From positions 11,723,001 to 11,787,000 of the forward strand of contig OY997594.1 in the NCBI GenBank assembly GCA_963921825.1: a stretch of DNA of 64,000 nt, given 5' to 3'. The DNA is from Erodium maritimum (lineage: Eukaryota > Streptophyta > Magnoliopsida > Geraniales > Geraniaceae). Positions 12,862 to 26,350 of the stretch are shown here, one piece after another. Under the pieces are notes generated by a model that was not told the origin of the DNA, did no database searches, and worked only from the letters and a program-made list of their open reading frames with translations. Within the stretch, counting starts at the first letter, position 1. Every line of letters starts with the position of its first letter. Both the position numbers and the translations under genes were made by a program.

Positions 12862-13735
12862 TTCATATTTTTTTTATTAGAGAAATTTTATAAAAGTATT
12901 GCTCTCAAGTAAAGAGTAGGCGTTTATATGGAGGTAAACTAAAACAATGGACGATATATCAAGAGTCCAAACAAAGAAAATAAATCAGTAAGGAGAAAAA
13001 CCAACAAACAACCATACTTACAATGCAACCAAACTGGAAAAACAGGCCAACCATAAAACAAAAAGACTACGACCTTTCACCTTTGGAGTGAATGAAGCTC
13101 ATGCAACTCAGTAAAGGGTATATGTGCCATTACGTGAGAGAAGTAAAAAAAAAAAACCTGGGTACAAGGTCCTCTCCACTTCAAGAGCCTTCACTTGCAA
13201 TCGCAAAGTCACCTACTCCACTGAAGGGATATCTCTCTTAAATACCAAACCATTCGTGGCCAGTCAAACTTCCCATAAAATGAGGTCACATATAGGTGTC
13301 CACGCCCTCCTACACCATCTCGGAATAAGACCCGACCAAGAGAGTATCATGCCTCACACATTCGAAGGAAAAGACCAACTCAACCCCCACCACTTCAGTA
13401 CACCAGCCCAAACAAGCCAAACAAAGCCACAATTTAAGAGGAGGTGTCGAGCTTCTTCAAAATGCAGCCCACAGAAGTAGCACCAACACCTCTGAATCAT
13501 GATAAGGACCCCACAACTCTCTCAAAATACCGTAGTGGGAACAACATTATGACAACTCAGTCAAATGAAAGATCCTATCTTGGGAGGGATACCCGGGACC
13601 CAAAGAACCTTCGGCAAAGCTACCTCCGGACTCCTATCCCTCAAAGAACTATAGAATCTCCCAACCGAAAAAACCTTTCACATCCGTGCCCCCCGAAAAG
13701 AATCCTCAACCCCCGACCGAATCAAAGCGCGGGTA
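12862..13735 (-). mobile_element. Degenerate LINE-like remnant
   Basis: The stretch opens with a T run and ATTAGAGAAATTTTATAAAAG, resembling the complemented 3' ends of the other LINE derivatives here, and continues in A/C-rich sequence such as AACCAACAAACAACC. No protein domain is visible and no target duplication was found. The right boundary is a guess. Confidence 0.3.
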
Positions 13736-14083
13736 CAGTTTTGGGTTTTCGGTGGAGGACAGTTTGCTTTTTTGCGCTTAAAGGTTGCAAAATCTAGGTT
13801 GTAGACCATTTTTTTCTTTGTGCTTCATGATTGCTTTTTCTGGGTTTTAGACTCTCTTTTTATAGCCGTTTTGTATTGTGATGAGATGATTGTCATATTA
13901 TGTTTTCAACCATTTTTCTCTCTTGTTGGGTTTGTATTGAGGCGGTGCTTATATGCCCGTTCTCGTGTGTTCCTTCTGTCTGGTCTGAAATTAGTTTGGT
14001 CCTCAAATTTGTAATTGGTCCGCCTTTCCAATCTTTGGAAGTTGTGAGTTTTATAATATTGCTGGCCGATAAAAAAAAAACAC
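13736..14083 (+). mobile_element. LINE 3' UTR with poly(A) tail
   Basis: T-rich, non-coding sequence ends in TTGCTGGCCGATAAAAAAAAAA (14062-14083), the terminal form of many plant L1 elements. It is a 5'-truncated plus-strand LINE copy. Confidence 0.5.
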
Positions 14084-14093
14084 CGTGGCCAAC

Positions 14094-14500
14094 ACATTAA
14101 CTAGCTGCTCATGAATACATATTTCCCGACCCTTCGTAGGCCTCATGAAACCTAGCTCCCACACTCCTCCACACCAAACCTGTGACACTGATGCACCCTT
14201 CTTACCCGAAAGATGATAAAGACGTGGGAACCTGATCATAAGAGAGTCATCTCCTACCCAAGCATCCATCCAAAACCTTATCCGAGTACCCAACCCCAAA
14301 GTCCAAATCAGGCCATCCTCACCGAACAACCTCCTAAACCCCTCATCCTTCGCCATGTCCTATAAGTGACCTATCCAAGAAGATCTAACATCCACATCCA
14401 TCGTGCCTAAATTCCAATCCGATACCTCCCAACCACACCGCGCACAAACTGCTTGTTTCCATAACGAATCTTCCTTAAAAGAGAACCTCTACCACCACTT
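14094..14500 (-). pseudogene. LINE ORF2 fragment (region before the RVT zinc-binding domain)
   Basis: Minus-strand translation reads WTLGLGTRIRFWMDAWVGD followed by an FPRLYHLSGKKGASVSQ segment, a conserved stretch between reverse transcriptase and the zinc-binding domain of plant LINE ORF2. Upstream residues continue to about 14500, with stops. It is a truncated remnant in opposite orientation to the LINE tail immediately to its left. Confidence 0.7.
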
Positions 14501-14528
14501 AGACAAGAGGCTCTCATTGACCCGAGCC

Positions 14529-14770
14529 ATCAGTGTTAGTGTTAATGCCCATAGTTCAATCGTAAACATCCAAATGTATACATCATCGTTAGCAATAAAA
14601 GTAAAGCGGCTTTTATGTATTACTTATGTGTTGGAGTAATATATTGATGTGTATTCTAATTGTTAGTCTTAGTGCCAATAGTCGAATCGTAAATGTCCAA
14701 ATGTAAATATCATCGTTATCAATAAAATTAAAGCGGCTTTATATTACTTATGTGTTGGAGTAATATATCG
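14529..14770 (+). repeat. Tandem duplication, about 130-bp unit
   Basis: Two diverged copies of a unit containing AATCGTAAA(C/T)(A/G)TCCAAATGTA, AAAGCGGCTTT and TATGTGTTGGAGTAATATAT. It is non-coding and its origin is unknown; it may be part of a copia LTR. Confidence 0.7.
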
Positions 14771-17700
14771 ACGTGTGTTTTGATCTATGCCCACCATGCG
14801 AATATAACCATAGATCGAGAAAGATCACACTCGATGAGTCCTTAGTCAACAAAGCTTCACTAGAAACGACTAGTATGAAAGATGGCTATTTATGGCTTAC
14901 GTTCTATTAGTCATTGGAATGGGATTCCGAAGTCTGATCATATATATCATGTGGGAGATGATATTGGACGACCCGCCCTGAATATGTGCCATAGATTGAG
15001 TCGTGAACATATTCAATGTCTTGGCTTGTCATGTATCCTTAGACCAAGGAGTCTTTGTGATTGTTATGTAGTCAACAACTGAGTTTGACCCAAGCCTAAC
15101 GTTTTCCGTAACAGGACTTCCATAACGGCTAGGATTGGCTTGGGGACGGGCTGCATGAGTGCCACGAAAGAAGACTAAGGGATTTATCCCTCATACTGAG
15201 GTATGGGAAAGATATCGGTTCTCGGCCGCTTGATCGAGAGTGACTGAAAGAATAACATGGCCATGCACATGATATTGTGTATCATATATTCAGTCACCTC
15301 ACATATCAAGGAATAGTGATTGAGAATAATAAGGATGACGACTCTCTGCCTTATCTCAACAGGATATCGGAGATAAAAGGATAGTGACATAGACAAAAGA
15401 AAGGTTAGAATCGACAGGGTCGATTCGTTGTGCAGTGTCATGCGATACTAATGTCTCGTTAGTTGCCACTTATATAGGATCAAGTAAAATGGGATTTTAC
15501 GTTGATCAATTGGCATGCATAAACCTAAGGGTCACACCGGAGGATGAAACTCATTGACACATTTATGAAGAATGACCAAAAGGGAGTTGTCTCGGGAAAT
15601 GACCAAAACTGGGTTTTGGTTCATGTGCCCGTAAGTGAATAGGACATTACAGATCCAGACAAGGATTGGAGTCTTGGGATTGATTACGTCGGATAATGTT
15701 GGATATTTCCGGTATGGAAGACTTGGAGGCGATAAGCGCGTCACGGGACCTTGTTGGGAATGGCCACGTGCCATGTTCCAAGAGGCCCATGAGAGGCCAT
15801 GCAACCAAGGCCCATGGAACTAATTAATCAAGTCTTGATTAATTAGTACTAAGTAAGCAAGACAAGGATTAAGGTGTTGGTGATTCACCACCTAACCCCA
15901 TCTTGTCTAGCCATACTTAGCACCATACTTGTCCTATTTACACCATGCTTGTTCTATACCATTATTTATTATGTTGATGAAATTTAATTGGTTTAAGTCT
16001 TACTTTTCCAACATAACAAACACAAGACACAAATAGGATGCAATTTTTTTCCCTCCCTTCCCCTAATATTTCGGCCAAGGCAAGCTCCCATCTCCATTTT
16101 TGGTGTTCTTGAGTCCTCATAAGAAGAACTATGTGGCTTTGATTCCCAAGTGGATACATAGGCTTCTTGGAGACTCAAGCCAAATCATTCTTTACCCGGT
16201 GTTCTTGTTTTGGTATGAAAGTGCTGATTTTTTTCTTGTGATTCCACTCTTTGGTAGTTGATTCATGGTTTTAATGGTCTCTTGGTTTTATTTGTCATTC
16301 CACTGCGAGTTGGTTCATCTCCTACCCGACCTCAAGACTCAACAGTGGTTCGAAGCCGTGCTACCTTCGGGATTCCCAAGACGGTGTTGAAAGTTTCGGT
16401 TTTGGTTGAAAGTTCCGGTTTTGGCATTTTGTTTTGCTAAATTGTTTGATAGCATGTTTTTAAATTCTTGTTTATAGGTTTAATGCATGAAAAATGAATT
16501 TTTGAAAATTACATCAAATCTGGAATTTTTGAAAAAAGTTCATTTTTTTGGGTCTCGGGAGCAGGACTCTCGGGTAGCCGAAACCGGGACTGAACGGGGC
16601 TCCGTTGGATGGAGCTAGGCCAAGAATATGACCATTGGATGATTGATATGTCGGGCCAAACCGTTTTATTAGTCATGACGAGTTTGGAACCGTATTGACG
16701 AACTGAAAAACCAAATGTTCAAAAGTTTCAATTTTTATCGGTTTTGATAAACCGAGCTTCAAAATTTTTCGAAACTTGGCTATTAATTAAAACCGGAAAA
16801 TCACATGATGTTTGATAACATGATTGTTTGATAACACGATGTGTGATGTGATGTGTTCATAGTGTACATAATAGCCCCGAGCTCGATTTAATTATTTATC
16901 ACTTTTCACGGCCTGCGAGCCGTTAAAGTTAGCGTGTTATTATTTTTTCGAGGTGTGGTCGTCGAACCACTTATTTGTAATATTTATCAATTCCCAACCT
17001 ACGAGTCGTGTATTAAATTGTAACATTTAGCTCGATACGAAGAAAGGGCGAAAAGCTCAATTGGTGGCTTTTTGGGTATTGGCATCGGCTTGGAGTCGGT
17101 GGAGCTCAAGAAGCTAGTGAGAGTTAGTTTAGGGGGCTATTATGTGCACATTTATCGCTTTATGCTTGGTTTAGTTTTTGAATGATTAATTCTATGTTTT
17201 TTAGAATTGCATGCTTAACTTTAATTACTGAGCATATTTCCTCACATGCAAAGATAAAATTGGATTTTGATCATTGTTTGTGAGCCCTTAGAATCATCAT
17301 TACATTAGATGTAGTTGACGGGTTTGAAGGAAGAATTACATTGAATGTAATTGGAGGGCATCATTACATTTGGAATGTAGTTGATGTGCTCATCACATCT
17401 TGGATGTGCCACAAGTTTTAAACACAACCGGACAAGTAAAAACGGGTCATGTCCGATGCCTCCCAATTATCAACACCTCACTACCTCCCCGTCCTATAGG
17501 TGTCGTGCGCACTAGAGGAGCATCCATGGGAAAGCGGGGTAGTAGGTTTGGATGACATATGTGGGTGTCGTGCACATTAGCGGAGCACTTACATCGTGAC
17601 ATGTCATAGTTAAAAATTGGTGGACCCGACTACGATTCTCAGCCCAAGGTTGAGCTAGGGTATCAGATAGGGTAAGTCGTGTATATGAGTACATACCCTA

Positions 17701-17903
17701 GCCAAGAGTCACATTGGATATGATTGAATGAGTCCTACCTACATAGCTCGATTAAGTGGTGAGCATTAGTTCAGCTTAATCGGGTGAATCAATGATCTTG
17801 GTTTTAGATTCTAAAGATTTAGAATCAATTGTTGGTGTTTAAACTTGATCTTCATAAAATTTGTTCAGTTTACTGATTGACTTTTATCTATCGTATAGAT
17901 CAA
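14771..17903 (+). mobile_element. Probable copia LTR and leader region
   Basis: Non-coding sequence directly upstream of a copia gag start. It resembles long copia LTR/leader DNA in being free of long frames and in ending at the gag ATG. I could not locate a convincing TG..CA pair or primer site, so its division into LTR and leader is unresolved. Short repeats with CATTACATT and GGATGTA words occur at about 17290-17400. Confidence 0.35.
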
Positions 17904-20378
17904 ATGGAAAAAGTAAACAATAGTTTGTCATTGAAAACCATGATTGACGGGGTCAAGCTTAATGAGACAAATTATCTAGACTGGTATAGAAATTTGAGGA
18001 TGGTCCTAAAATAAAAATGCAAAGAAAATGACCTTGACAAGGCTCTCCCTTATGTCCAGAAAATGAAGGGGCATCTCCAACATCTTAATGAACTGAGTCT
18101 TAAGATAGAATCAGATATGGCAGCAGATAGGTTTCTACACTTCCTTCCTCGTGCGTATGTTGAGTTCATCATGAACTATCACATGCACGATATGGACAAG
18201 ACCATATCAGAGTTACATGACACGTTTGTGACTGTTGATAAGAATATCAAGGATTTGGAATCCAATGATATTTTGATAGTCAGAAAGGGATCCAGTTTCA
18301 AGAAGGAAACTGGTAGTGGCAAGGGCAAGGCCCCTACGCACTTGGAAGGAAAGATGAGACACCCGATCGCTCCCAACCCTATAAGGACTAAGGGTCCTCA
18401 AGGAAGGCTAAGGAGGATGAGACTGTCTGCTTCTACTGCCAGAAGACTGGTCACCAAAAAGGGATTGCGGGAAAAACCAGTATGATCTGAAGAAGGGCAG
18501 TGGGACTGCGCCTTCATCAGGTATTAACTTTATAGAGCTACCTCTCATTACTTCCAAAGATTCATGGGTATTGGATACCAGAGCTGAATCTCACATGTGC
18601 ACTAACGTACAATGGATGGAAGATAGGGGAAACTTAGAGAAGAACAAAGTGGACCTCAGAGTGGGAAACAATATAAGGATTGTGACGACTACTGTAGGAT
18701 CCATGAGTCTTCGTTTACCTAGTTGCCTTGTTTTGTACTAAAAAAATATATATTTCACACCTAATTTTATTAGGAATATTATATCTATATCCTTGTTAGA
18801 CACCGAATGATATAAATTGGGTGTTCGAAATGAGATTTTCAATATTCTATGCAATGATATGTTTTATGCTTGTACAAACATGGTCGGAGGATTGTACATA
18901 TTAGATATGGGAAACAATGCCTCAAGCTTTATTAATAACATTAATACCAAGAGGTATAAATCCGATGATTTAAACCAGAACTCTTATATGGCATTATCGT
19001 TAGGGCCACATAAACAAGAAACACATATCAATACTTCAGAAGTGCGGACTTTTAAGTCCATTTGAATTTCATTCGATTGATAAATGCAAGGCTTGTTTGA
19101 TGGGAAGAATGAATGAAACGCCCTTCATCGATCGTGATGAAAGGGCGGGTGAATTATTAGGGCTAATACACTCGGGTGTGTGTAGACCAGTAAGTTCGCT
19201 TGCCAGGAGGGGTTTTACCTACTTTATCACATTTACTGATGATTACAGTAAAATGGTTATGTCTATTCGATGAGACATAAGTATGAAACTTTTGATAAAT
19301 TCAAAGAGTTTAAGACTGAAGTAGAAAACCAGCTCGGGAAAGGTATTAAGGCACTTCGATTGGATCGAGGTGGAAAATACTTGACCACCTAGTTTTTAGA
19401 TCATCTAAAAGAGAATGAGATCCTTTTGGAATGGACTCCTCTCGGGAAAATGTAGTTGAAAGGTGTAGCCGAACGGAGAAATCGGACATTGTTAGACAAT
19501 GGTCCATTCCATGATTAGTTGGAATAATCTCCCGATCTCTTTCTAGGGTTATGATCTGGAGACGGATGCATTCATGGTGAATCAGGATCCGACGAAGGTT
19601 GCGGAAAGGACACCATTTTAGAAATAGTACGAGAAGAAGCCCGTTTTGTCCTTCCTGAAGATTTGGGGTTGTGAGACTTATGTGAAACGTTTGGTTTCGA
19701 CTAAACTCGAACCAAGATCTAAGAAATGCACCTTCGTGGGGTATCCCAATGAAACAAAGGGATACCACTTCTACAAACCCAATGAGAACAAGGTGCTCAT
19801 CTCTCGGAGTGGGGTCTTTATGGAAAGGGAATTTGTTTCCAAAGACGTCAGTGGGAGGACTGTACATCTTGAAGAAATTAAAGATGGTACAGATCCATCT
19901 AAACCACTTGACAACCCAGTAGAGGAGCCAGAAGTTGTCATAGAGCAGGAACCAGTTCCTGTAGCAATTCTTGAAGGTCCAAGGCGATCTGCAAGGATCA
20001 AACATCCACCTCCGAGATATGGTTATATTGTGTATGAAGGTGAACATGAGCTAATGGTGGATCACGAGGATCTAGCCACCTTTCAAGAAGTCGTGGATGG
20101 GCCAGACTCTAAGTTATGGCCGGGAACCATGAGGGAGGAAATGCAGTCCATGTCGGATAACGAAGTCCGGGAATTGGTTGATCCCATCGATGGTGTGAGG
20201 ACCATCCGATACAAGTGGATATTCAAGGTGAAGATGGACATGGACGGTAGACCTCAGACCTACAAAGCCCGACTGGTTGCGAAAGGTTATAGGCAGATCT
20301 AAGTGATTGATTATGAGGAAACCTTCTCACAAGTGGCTATGGTCAAATCTATCCAGATTCTTCTTGATAAAACCCTAT
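17904..20378 (+). pseudogene. Ty1/copia polyprotein remnant (gag, protease, integrase part, RT start)
   Basis: Broken frames follow copia domain order. Gag begins at 17904 (MEKVNNSLSLKTMIDGVKLN) and holds a degraded zinc knuckle (CFYCQKTGH, about 18428). A protease-like stretch with SWVLDTRAESHMCTN follows near 18560; the usual catalytic Asp-Ser/Thr-Gly triad is altered. Integrase pieces are near 19140-19280 (FTYFITFTDDYSK). An open 218-codon segment (19646-20302) covers the end of integrase (KIWGCETYVKRL) and the start of reverse transcriptase (RYKWIFKVKMDMDGR, YKARLVAKGY). Several stops and frameshifts are present. The element stops abruptly near 20378, where LINE sequence begins. Confidence 0.85.
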
Positions 20379-20473
20379 CTCCCGAGGTTTCGGTGTCGTC
20401 AAGTTTACTCACGTCCACCATGGCCAACCTCTAGGACTGCCTCTCTTCTTGTTCTCTCTCTCTCGAGGAGGAT

Positions 20474-21300
20474 ATGGAGGTCCTGGTTCTGTATTCACCG
20501 GTAAAGTCGTCGATGATGGCGCGCCAGCAGTTCGGCATAGTGGGGAAGCTGTGGGCTCTGAGGCGTCCTTGGAAGGAAGTCCTGCTCCGCATCATCACCA
20601 ATGTCTGGGGACAGTCCACAGAGGGTCTGGTCATCAAGGATATAGGACCGGGGGTCTTTCACTTCTACTTCGAATCGGCAGAGGAGAGGGCATGGGTTCG
20701 GGTACCGAGCCCTGGTGCTTCGGTGGTCGGCCTATTCTGCTTAAAGATATGGATCTAATGGCCAGAGAGCTCCCTGCTCTGGATCGCCTGCAACTTTGGT
20801 TATACCCATGGCCTCCCTCCACTGGTCCGGACACGGGCGAATACAGAGACAATTGGCGCGACATTGGGGTTTGTGTGGAGGTCCCATGAGATCAATGTGG
20901 ACTGTGTTGGGGAGGGGTGGTGAGGCTGCGCTTATGGAACCTCGTGGAACGTCCTCTCCGTCGTCACCTACTGACATACACAAAACTCTCCTCGTTATGC
21001 TTCAATTGTGGGAGGATTGGTCATAGGGTTTAGGAGTGTGATCTAGAGCTGTGTGGTACCCCGCACTTTGATACTTCCATGTTTGAGTTTCAGAAGGATC
21101 GACTAGTTAAGAAATTCACGACTGACTCGGAGAAGAAGGTATCTCCGGATGTCCCATCGGGTTTTAGGACCTTTTCCCCGAACTCCGTACCTACGGGTGC
21201 CTCATCTCGAGGAAGGGGCCAAATTGTATCCCCGAACATTGTACCTAATAGTATAAGACCTCGGGTATGCCCCCCAGCCAAGAGAGTTGATCCCGGTTGA
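20474..21300 (+). pseudogene. LINE ORF1 remnant (DUF4283-like, CCHC knuckle)
   Basis: The segment starting MEVLVLYSPVKSSMMARQQF, with LRRPWKEVLLRII and FHFYFESAEERAWV, matches the pattern of plant LINE ORF1 DUF4283 proteins, which bind nucleic acid. A CFNCGRIGH-type knuckle with following basic residues is read in another frame near 20995-21050. Stops and frame changes show it is not translated intact. Confidence 0.65.
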
Positions 21301-21728
21301 AAATAATTGGTATGTGGCCAGTTCTCTTGTGGCAAGAAAACCAAAGTTTCCGGTTCCTTCACGCCTGGTATGAGTTGCGTGAAGAGGGGGTCAGTTGGAG
21401 AACCCCGAGATGATCAGGAGAGGGCTGGTAAATATCCTCTCCAGGAGGAATGATAGGCTCCTTTGGCTCCAGGGATTTTCTTTCAGGAGGGGTCCCTGGC
21501 GCAAGTCATGCCTCCTACAACTAATGAGTTCAAGTTTGGTTGCTTTGCCCCCATATGTAGCGTTTAGGCACTACCTTGAGTGGGACTTCCAGTTCCTTTT
21601 TCCAACCCCCAACTTTCCTTCACACCTATATGGAGAGTTCAATACCATTTCTGACGGTTACTTTGTCTCAGAGTTATGTGTGTTGAACCCTTCGGGGATT
21701 CTTTACTTGTACTGACTCTTTATTTTAA

Positions 21729-22111
21729 GGGATAATTCCATTTTAGTACCCTAAAATTTTCGGATTTCGTTTTTAGTACCCTAAATGTTTTTTGTGCCAC
21801 TTCAGTACCCTAAATCTTCGTTTATTCCAGTTTAGTACCCAACGTCTGATTTTTTATCTATAAAAAGTCATTTTTATTTTTCAAAAATTCAATTTGTTTA
21901 AACTACCGAAGGGTAGTTTTGGTATTATTATAAAAGATAGGGTCTTGTGCAAGGCACATGACGTTTTTCCATCCAAAAATGGATGGAAAATCAGACATTG
22001 GGTACTAAACTGGAATAAACAAAGATTTAGGGTACTGAAATGGCACAAAAAACATTTAGGGTACCAAAAACGAAATCCGAAAGTTTTAGGGTACTAAAAT
22101 GGAATTATCCC
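21729..22111. mobile_element. Mutator-type MITE, 383 bp, with 9-bp target duplication
   Basis: Terminal inverted repeats of about 125 bp begin GGGATAATTCCATTTTAGTA and are almost identical at both ends. The flanks are perfect 9-bp copies TTATTTTAA (21720-21728 and 22112-22120), the duplication length of Mutator-like elements. Each arm holds four spaced repeats of a TTTAGTACCC(T/A)A word. It has no coding capacity. Confidence 0.92.
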
Positions 22112-22434
22112 TTATTTTAATAAAAATTTGCACCTTTTAGTCTAATAAAGAAAAATTAATCTATTTGTTCTACAATTTTCTAATTATACACCATATATGA
22201 GTACTCTCTTATAAAACTTGGTTAATGATTGATTCCCGATCAATCATCGCCTCCGCCTCATTCATTGTTTGAGGCGTCGCTATCGGGTGTTGTAACGCCT
22301 CTAAATACCTTCAATTATTCTCGTTAGATCTTTCTTCCCTTACCATAATTCCCTAATGTCAACGCCGGTCAGATCCAGGGTTCGGATCAGAAAATCTTTC
22401 CCCTCAACTCTCGCCAATTGATTTAAGGGTTATC

Positions 22435-25400
22435 TCCTGAAACTGTCAGGGAATGAGCTCTCATTTACACATACAGCACCTTCGCCATCTGCTCAATTCC
22501 TACAATCCTCATGTTCTATTCCTCTCGTTCTCGGGGTACAAACTCCTGCAGCGATCGTTGGGTTTCCACTACCATCTATGTGTTTCAGTGACTAATACCC
22601 ACAGGGGCCTGACACTATTTTGGGTCTTTGGGGTGGACCTTACCCAGAGGAATTTGGATAGAAATTTTATTGATATTGAGGTCTATCTCCCGAGCCATGA
22701 AACTATCAAACTCACCGATATATATGGTGAGAAAAATCGGGACCTCTGACATAGAACTTGGTACCTATTACTTCGACTCCACTTTCCGTCTCGTGCTCGA
22801 TGGATACTTTTGGGAGACTTTAACGACATCCTGAACCAGGGGGAAACTAGAGGTAAGGGAGATTATCCACAACATCTCATTGATGATTTTCGGACAGTGG
22901 TGGAGGAGTTGGAACTGATTGATGCTCCTATGATAGGTCATCCTTTCACTTGGTTCCGAGGTAGAAACCCCCTTCGGAGCACTGAATCATGTTTGGACAA
23001 GGAACTCATCTCAAGAGAGCTCTATTACTCGTTGCCAGACTAGGATTTCTTCAACACGGGGACGACGACATCCGATCATTGGCCCATCCTCCTATCCCTC
23101 ACCTGATAGGTTGGTGGTCGGGGTACCCCCAAATTTCGTTTCCAATCCCAATGGACTCATGATCCAGACTGTGGGAAGGTGGTTCAGGATATTTGGGACA
23201 AATCACCCTCCCAACCAATTTGGTAAACTATTCAAAAAGTAGGTGTTACTTTGGCGAAGTGGGGACAACACAATTTCCGCCAAAATATGAATCATATCAA
23301 ATGGTGTCAGAGACTGATAGCCGAGCTCAATGGGCAAGCCGATCGGACATGGATTCACTCGGTAAGGAATTCAGATACAGTATGAGCGGGCACTAGGGAT
23401 CTATGAGGTGTTCTAGTGCCATAGGGATAAGACACACTAGCTAACGAAGGGGGACAGGAACACACGATTCTTCCATACTGCGTCCTCTTACCGTAGGCGT
23501 ATTAATTCTAGTACCTCCCTAAAAAATGGGCTTGGTGAAACGGTCACTTGGGAGACGGGTATGTGGGAACTTATTATCGATTACTTTGGCCACTTGTTCA
23601 CCACAAAATATCCAGATTTTTCTACCTTTCCCTTTCAACTCCAATCCTAAATTAATGTAGATCAAAACGAACAACTGTTATCCCAGGCCACAAAACGTGA
23701 GATTCGTGATGCGATGTTTTAGATGGGGCTGGATAAGGCCCCAGGTTTGGACGAGCTCAACCCGAGGTTTTATCAATATTATTGGCCGATGGTTTCAAAG
23801 GAGGTTATTCTATTGTACGAATGGTCATACTAAAAGGACACTTTGATCCAGGGATAAACGCTACAGTCGTGGTGCTCATCCCCAAGAAACCCAACCCAGA
23901 ATTGATCATATATCCCCGTCTAATAGGACTATGTAACGTCATATTTCAGATCTTATCCAAGGTTATAATGAACCGCCTATAACCCCTTTTACACTCTGTG
24001 ATCTCAGACTCATAGGGTGCCTTCATCCCAGGTCGGTGTATACAAGATAATATTCTGGTTTTCTTTGAAATTATTCACTACTTACGGATGAAAACTCATG
24101 TAAGGGATGGTTACATGGCTCTGAAACTCGATATGAGTAAAGCCTACGAGTGGGTAGAGTGGAGCTACATCATTGGAATCATGCATAAATTGGAGTTTTC
24201 ACAAGAATGGATTGCCTTGATAGCCTGCTGCCTGTAGACGGTCCGGTACTCAGTTTCTTCGAGTGATCGGGAAACACCAACGTTTGGCTCATCACGAGGG
24301 ATCCGCCATGGGTATCCTTTATCACCTTACTTGTTTCTACTGTGCATGGAAGGTCTTTCCCAACTTCTGAAGATCGCTCAAGTAGAGGGATCCTTCCACA
24401 GGGTATTAGTGGCATGCGGAGCACTAGTCATCTCGCATTTGTTCTTTGCGGATGACTGCTATATTTTCTGTAAGACCACTCCAACTGAGGCACATAATAT
24501 TTGAGACATACTGGCCACCTTTGGGAATATATCTGGCCAAGTCCTTAGCCTTCACAAATCTTCGGTCTTTGTTCAGCAAGATACTCATGACTCTATCTGT
24601 AAAGAGTGTTGTGATATCCTTCATATTGAAGAGACATTTGAGGCCTCCATGCACCTAGGGGTGCCAAATATGGTGGCCCGTAATAGGACAGACACAATGG
24701 CCTATTTGGGTGATCAGATAATCACAAGGATCCATTCATGTAATGGTAAGTTACTCTCACTTACAAGCCAAAAGTTTATGATCAGATCGGTCCTGACATC
24801 ATTACTAGTCCACATTATGCATGTCTTTCAAGTTCCAAAGCGTATAGTCAACCGCATTCATGTAGCTATGAAATTTTTTTGGTGGGAGGACAAGATGATA
24901 GGGAATAGGCCGATTATCCGGTAGGATTAAGACAAGTTGTGCATACCGAAAGCATATGGCGGGATGGGTTTTAGACATCGGATGGATGCCAATACAACAT
25001 TGCTTGGGAAACAAGCTTTGGGGTTGATCCACATACCTACCTCACTAGTGGCACGAGTTTTGAAGGTAGTATAATACCCTAAGATCGAGTTTCTACACTT
25101 GCATGAGGGGTCGTGCCCAAGTTTCACTTGGTCGAGCATCTTTTCTACACAACGTATGCTACGAGAGCGAATGCGGATCGCCATTGGGGATAGGCATAAT
25201 ACTATAATCACTGATTTGCCGTGGTTGATTGGGTCAGAAGTTAGGGTGCAGACAATCTCACCGGTGCTGATCGGAGCATCGGTGGCGGGCTTAATGGTAC
25301 CAGGAACGCAAAGGTGGATATGGAGCTTATTCGCGATATCTTTGATGATGTCGACCAAGAGCGTATACTGAAGGCTCCCTTGTCTGAGGAGAGACATAAT

Positions 25401-26310
25401 GATAAATGGTATTGGGTGGATGATAAGGATGACCTATATTATTCTAAAGTAGGGTATCGAAATTTGGAAAACATTAGACAACGTTACAACATTGATGGGG
25501 AGCTCCGACCATAGGAAGACATATGGGACATCCGTACCTAGCCTCGCATGCGTATTTTCCTTTGGGGGTGCCTTTCAAATAACATGTAGGTGGCCTCTAA
25601 TATTCAGCAACGTTACGTCCTTATATCTTCTGTATGTGCTATATGTGGCCAACATAGGGAGACTGCTGCGCACCTCTTTATCCACTGTTGGTTCGCAAAG
25701 TCCTGTTGGAACCGATTGGTTGGCCCTCCTCTCTTTGATCCAGAGGCTCTATTCCTGGTTTGGTGGGATACAATTATAATTGAAGGGACCCTGGAAAGGA
25801 AAGCGTAGATACTTTACTTCCTCTGGAAGATATGGAAAGCACGAAATGGTTTAGTCTAGGAGGATTCCACCCCATCGGTTGGGGGGTTGAATCGGCTGCC
25901 AAAGTGACTCGCCTGGCCTGACGGGAAGCAAAGAAGGTCACAATAATGCCCAGATCGCCAGCCAAATGATACCCTACTAGAAGGATTTCTCCTCCGACTT
26001 TCCAAATTGTCATACGTGTAGACGGGGCGATATTCATGGACACATCTGAATCAACATGGGGGCTCATAGCTCGAGAACATGGAAGAGAGATTAATCTAGT
26101 TGCGAATGGGGTCCTTCAAGGTATATGGTCTCCCTTACTCATTGAAACATATGTTATTGGCACGACTCTAAAAATTGTCTCAGCTCTCGGGACTGCCCTG
26201 ATGGTAATTCAATCGGATGCCCGAATCCTAACAAACATAATTCGGACAAGGGATCCTCCAGCCTCACCAATGGGAATCATGATTCGGAATATTCATCATT
26301 TGCTTCTTTA
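22435..26310 (+). pseudogene. LINE ORF2 remnant (endonuclease, reverse transcriptase, RNase H)
   Basis: The endonuclease part shows LLGDFNDILNQGE and IGHPFTWFRGRN (22800-22970) and a SDHWPILLSL block near 23070. The reverse transcriptase has GLDKAPGLDELNP (23727), GAFIPGRCIQDNI (24017), MALKLDMSKAYE (24115) and the catalytic FADDCYIFCK (24447). The zinc-binding part has CAICGQHRETAAHLFIHC (25630-25690), and RNase H begins near 26010 with VDGAIF. At least ten in-frame stops or frameshifts make it non-functional. The FADD core is still readable. Confidence 0.9.
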
Positions 26311-26350
26311 AAAAGAGGGTGTTACTCTCGAATTTGTTAAAAAAAACTAT

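Larger units (their letters stand above)
20400..26350 (+). mobile_element. Long, decayed L1-type LINE
   Basis: Contains, in order, a 5' leader, ORF1 (DUF4283-like with a zinc knuckle), ORF2 (endonuclease, reverse transcriptase, zinc-binding domain, RNase H) and a short A run near 26339. It abuts the truncated copia element on the left. No clear target duplication was found. A Mutator-type MITE (21729-22111) lies between ORF1 and ORF2. Confidence 0.85.
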
